Of a DNA stretch of 9,507 nucleotides, positions 6,992 to 9,507 are shown in pieces (within the stretch, counting starts at the first letter, position 1; every line of letters begins with the position of its first letter). The notes beneath the pieces are model-generated. The model did not search any database. It had not been told where the DNA came from and was given only the letters and a program-made list of their open reading frames with translations. Source of the DNA: an uncultured Tolumonas sp. (GTDB taxonomy: Bacteria > Pseudomonadota > Gammaproteobacteria > Enterobacterales > Aeromonadaceae). The stretch is from assembly GCA_903931645.1 (NCBI GenBank), contig CAIZDF010000497.1, positions 1 to 9,507 on the forward strand. Reading direction: 5' to 3'. The position numbers and the translations under genes are program-made.

Positions 6992-8668
6992 ATGAGCAAA
7001 CAAGTTACTCAACGCTGGTGGAAAGAAGCGGTTGCTTATCAGATCTACCCGCGCAGTTTTATGGATTCCAACGGCGATGGCATCGGCGATCTTAATGGCA
7101 TCACCAGTAAGCTGGATTATCTGAAAAACTTAGGTATTGATGTCATCTGGATTTGTCCGATGTACAAATCACCGAACGATGATAACGGTTACGATATCAG
7201 TGACTATCAAGTCATCATGGATGACTTCGGCACCATGGCCGACTTCGATCGTCTGCTCAGTGAAGTACATAGCCGTGGTATGCGCTTGATCCTCGATTTA
7301 GTGGTAAACCACACCAGTGATGATCACCCTTGGTTTCTGGAATCTCGATCCTCGAAAGATAATCCCAAACGCGATTGGTATATCTGGCGCGATGGCAAAG
7401 ATGGCAGAGAACCGAATAACTGGGAAAGCATTTTTAAAGGTTCTGCCTGGAAAAAAGATGAATTAACGGATCAATATTTCATGCATTTGTTCTCCAGCCG
7501 CCAGCCCGATCTGAACTGGGACAACATGGATGTGCGTAAAGCCGTCTATGACATGATGCATTGGTGGCTGAACAAAGGCATTGATGGTTTCCGTATTGAT
7601 GCCATCAGCCATATGAAAAAAGAAGACGGCCTGACCGATATGCCCAACCCGAATGGTCTGGAATATGTGCCCTCTTTCGATAAGCATCTCAATGCAGATG
7701 GTGTGCTCGATTATCTCGACGATATGTGCAAAAACACCTTCGCGCATTACGACATCATGACCGTGGGTGAAGCCAATGGTGTCTCCGCTCTCCAATCGGA
7801 TGAATGGGTGGCAGAACGTCACAATCGCTTAAATATGATATTCCAGTTTGAACATGTGAAATTATGGGAAGGCGACCCCACCAGCCCGTTGAACCTGTGT
7901 GAATTGAAGAAAATCTTCACCCGCTGGCAAGAAGAACTTCACGGTAAAGGCTGGAATGCGCTGTATGTCGAGAACCACGACATTCCACGCGTTATCTCTA
8001 AATGGGGTAATACCGATCGCTACTGGCGTGAGAGTGCAACAGCGATAGCGGCCATGTATTTCCTGATGCAAGGTACCCCTTTTATTTATCAGGGGCAAGA
8101 GATCGGTATGACGAATACCAAATTCTCATCCATTGAGGATTTTGATGATGTTTGGTCAAAAAACCGTTATCACAGCATGAAAAAAGAAGGCATGACGGAT
8201 GAAACCATTCTCGGTTGGTTGTCGCTGACCTCTCGCGATAACGCACGAACTCCGATGCAGTGGGATGCCACCGCCAATGCGGGTTTCTCCACCGCCAAAC
8301 CGTGGTTGAAGGTGAACCCGAACTACACCACGATCAACGTGCAGCAACAGGAAGCACAACCAGATTCAGTGCTTAATTTCTATCGCCAGATGATCCGTCT
8401 GCGTAAAGCGGAATCAGCGCTGGTATACGGTAACTATGAATTATTGATGGCCGATGACCCGCAAATTTATGCGTATACACGGACATTGAATTCGCAGAAA
8501 GTGGTGATTATCTGCAACATGAATGATCACGAAGCGCTATATCATCATGAGGAATTTAAGCTCTATCATGATCATCTGTGGCTGAATAACTACGCAGTGT
8601 TACCGCACACAGCCGTAAATCGCTTGTTATTACAACCGTATGAAGTCCGAGTTTATCGGGTAAGTTAA
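6992..8668 (+). CDS. GH13 alpha-glucosidase, alpha-1,4-preferring type
   Basis: This 558-residue cytoplasmic enzyme is a paralogue of the preceding gene, sharing AVAYQIYPRSF, RDNARTPMQW and AGFSTAKPWLKVNPNY. Its catalytic set is complete: calcium-site motif DSNGDGIGD (25-33), DLVVNH (102-107), nucleophile Asp203 in GFRIDAISHM, acid/base Glu260 in TVGEAN, and third acid Asp330 in ENHDIPR. Two differences matter. Ala204 replaces Val after the nucleophile, a change linked to alpha-1,4 rather than alpha-1,6 hydrolysis in this family. A longer loop (KKEDGLTDMPNPNGLEYVPSFDKH, about 209-232) follows it. It should therefore cut maltose-type bonds; transglycosylation or sucrose cleavage cannot be excluded. 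The start at 6992 follows AGGGA (6979-6983) by eight bases. It is the last gene of the operon, 37 bases after the previous stop, and is followed by a palindrome and a terminator. Confidence 0.9.
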   Translation: MSKQVTQRWWKEAVAYQIYPRSFMDSNGDGIGDLNGITSKLDYLKNLGIDVIWICPMYKSPNDDNGYDISDYQVIMDDFGTMADFDRLLSEVHSRGMRLILDLVVNHTSDDHPWFLESRSSKDNPKRDWYIWRDGKDGREPNNWESIFKGSAWKKDELTDQYFMHLFSSRQPDLNWDNMDVRKAVYDMMHWWLNKGIDGFRIDAISHMKKEDGLTDMPNPNGLEYVPSFDKHLNADGVLDYLDDMCKNTFAHYDIMTVGEANGVSALQSDEWVAERHNRLNMIFQFEHVKLWEGDPTSPLNLCELKKIFTRWQEELHGKGWNALYVENHDIPRVISKWGNTDRYWRESATAIAAMYFLMQGTPFIYQGQEIGMTNTKFSSIEDFDDVWSKNRYHSMKKEGMTDETILGWLSLTSRDNARTPMQWDATANAGFSTAKPWLKVNPNYTTINVQQQEAQPDSVLNFYRQMIRLRKAESALVYGNYELLMADDPQIYAYTRTLNSQKVVIICNMNDHEALYHHEEFKLYHDHLWLNNYAVLPHTAVNRLLLQPYEVRVYRVS

Positions 8669-8685
8669 TTTTTACTAGTAAAAAT
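8668..8685. repeat. Perfect 18-bp palindrome at the operon end
   Basis: ATTTTTACTAGTAAAAAT is perfectly self-complementary and begins at the last base of the second glucosidase's stop codon. On RNA it would fold into a weak AT-rich stem with the central CTAG as loop, ahead of the main terminator. It could also bind a protein dimer. The symmetry is certain; no function is shown. Confidence 0.55.
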
Positions 8686-8693
8686 GTAGCTGT

Positions 8694-8720
8694 AAAAAAA
8701 GCCGCTCGATTGAGCGGCTT
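8694..8720. terminator. Bidirectional rho-independent terminator between convergent operons
   Basis: AAGCCGCTC (8699-8707) and GAGCGGCTT (8712-8720) are perfect complements around the tetraloop GATT. On the minus strand the stem is followed by seven U's (complement of 8694-8700), a canonical terminator for the amino-acid ATPase gene ending at 8741. On the plus strand the stem is preceded by A's and followed by CGTCATTTAATC, a weaker U-tract, so it should still end the glucosidase operon less strictly. Confidence 0.88.
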
Positions 8721-8740
8721 CGTCATTTAATCTTTGCTGA

Positions 8741-9493
8741 TTAATGCTGCAGGATTTGACTCAGGAACAAACGACCACGATCAGATTGCGGATTATTAAA
8801 GAACTCTTCAGGCGTATTTTCTTCAACAATCTGGCCTTTATCCATGAAGATAACGCGGTCTGCCACTTTGCGCGCAAAACCCATTTCATGGGTTACACAC
8901 AACATGGTCATACCTTCTTTTGCCAGTTCGATCATTACATCCAACACTTCACTCACCATTTCAGGGTCGAGTGCTGAGGTTGGTTCATCGAACAGCATAA
9001 TTTCCGGGTTCATACACAGACTACGGGCAATCGCCACACGCTGCTGTTGACCACCAGAAAGCTGACCAGGATATTTCAGTGCTTGATCTGGAATATGTAC
9101 ACGTTCCAGATATTTCATCGCCGCTGCTTCGGCTTCTTTACGTGGAATTTTACGCACCCACATTGGTGCCAGACAGCAGTTTTCCAGCACAGTGAGATGC
9201 GGGAACAGGTTGAAGTGCTGGAACACCATACCTACTTCACGACGCACACTTTCAATGTTTTTCAGATCGTTAGTTAACGGCGTGCCTTTAACAATGATGT
9301 CGCCTTGCTGGTGTTCTTCCAGACGGTTAATGCAGCGGATCATGGTTGATTTACCGGAGCCTGATGGTCCGCAAACAACGATTTTTTCACCTTTTTGCAC
9401 ACGCAGGCAAACGTTCTTGAGAACATGGAATTCGCCATACCACTTGTTGACATCATTCAGTTCAACAACGATTTCATTTTTACCGATATTCAT
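8741..9493 (-). CDS. aapP: Polar/general amino-acid ABC transporter ATPase, AapP/YhdZ type
   Basis: This 250-residue ATPase energises uptake of polar amino acids at the inner membrane. Motifs are complete: Walker [10 protein letters not shown] (42-50), Q-loop Gln92 in [12 protein letters not shown], signature LSGGQQQR (145-152), Walker B IMLFDE (165-170), D-loop SALD (173-176) and switch His202 in THEMGFA. The 250-residue length without a C-terminal extension and the phrases [26 protein letters not shown] and [12 protein letters not shown] match the AapP/BztD/YhdZ branch of the GlnQ/GltL family. The ATG at 9493-9491 has GAGGA (9505-9501) seven bases upstream; a TTG one codon earlier is less likely. 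The binding protein and permeases expected upstream lie beyond the right edge, and a TGA at 9506-9504 could be the preceding gene's stop. It is convergent with and functionally unrelated to the sugar operon. Broad family is very sure; the Aap branch is likely. Confidence 0.9.
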   Translation of the reverse strand: MNIGKNEIVVELNDVNKWYGEFHVLKNVCLRVQKGEKIVVCGPSGSGKSTMIRCINRLEEHQQGDIIVKGTPLTNDLKNIESVRREVGMVFQHFNLFPHLTVLENCCLAPMWVRKIPRKEAEAAAMKYLERVHIPDQALKYPGQLSGGQQQRVAIARSLCMNPEIMLFDEPTSALDPEMVSEVLDVMIELAKEGMTMLCVTHEMGFARKVADRVIFMDKGQIVEENTPEEFFNNPQSDRGRLFLSQILQH

Positions 9494-9507
9494 CAATATG
9501 TCCTCAG

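Overview
The window looks like chromosome from a gammaproteobacterium of moderate GC, by eye near 50%. The codon style, the msm/mal-type sugar operon and the Aap-type amino-acid ATPase suggest Aeromonadales (an Aeromonas or Tolumonas relative). This is an inference from gene content and protein style; no rRNA or other marker is present to fix the taxon.

Layout. (1) Positions 1-675, minus strand: the N-terminal 225 residues of a LysR-type regulator, cut by the left edge. (2) Positions 676-853: a divergent control region with a perfect 9-bp-arm palindrome beside the regulator and a second imperfect inverted repeat in the presumed leader of the operon. (3) Positions 854-8668, plus strand: a six-gene carbohydrate operon. 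It encodes a periplasmic binding protein, two inner-membrane permeases, an MsmK/UgpC-type ATPase and two cytoplasmic GH13 alpha-glucosidases. Two intercistronic hairpins, after the binding-protein gene and before the ATPase gene, probably set expression ratios. (4) Positions 8669-8740: an 18-bp palindrome and a bidirectional terminator. (5) Positions 8741-9493, minus strand: an AapP/YhdZ-type amino-acid ABC ATPase, probably the last gene of an operon that continues beyond the right edge.

How the genes work together. The binding protein should capture an alpha-gluco-oligosaccharide, the permeases and ATPase should import it intact, and the two glucosidases should cut it to glucose in the cytoplasm. 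The two enzymes are about the same length but differ at the residue after the catalytic nucleophile: Val207 in the first, as in oligo-1,6-glucosidases and DexB, and Ala204 in the second, as in alpha-1,4-glucosidases. The pair therefore looks like a division of labour for oligosaccharides with mixed alpha-1,6 and alpha-1,4 bonds, such as isomaltose, panose and branched starch fragments. The order resembles the streptococcal msmEFGK-dexB arrangement, here beside a divergent LysR regulator instead of the LacI or AraC types usual for such operons.

This is a well-ordered catabolic locus. I saw no defence system, mobile element, CRISPR array or RNA gene. The most interesting points are the LysR/palindrome control region, the two hairpins and the split in glucosidase specificity.
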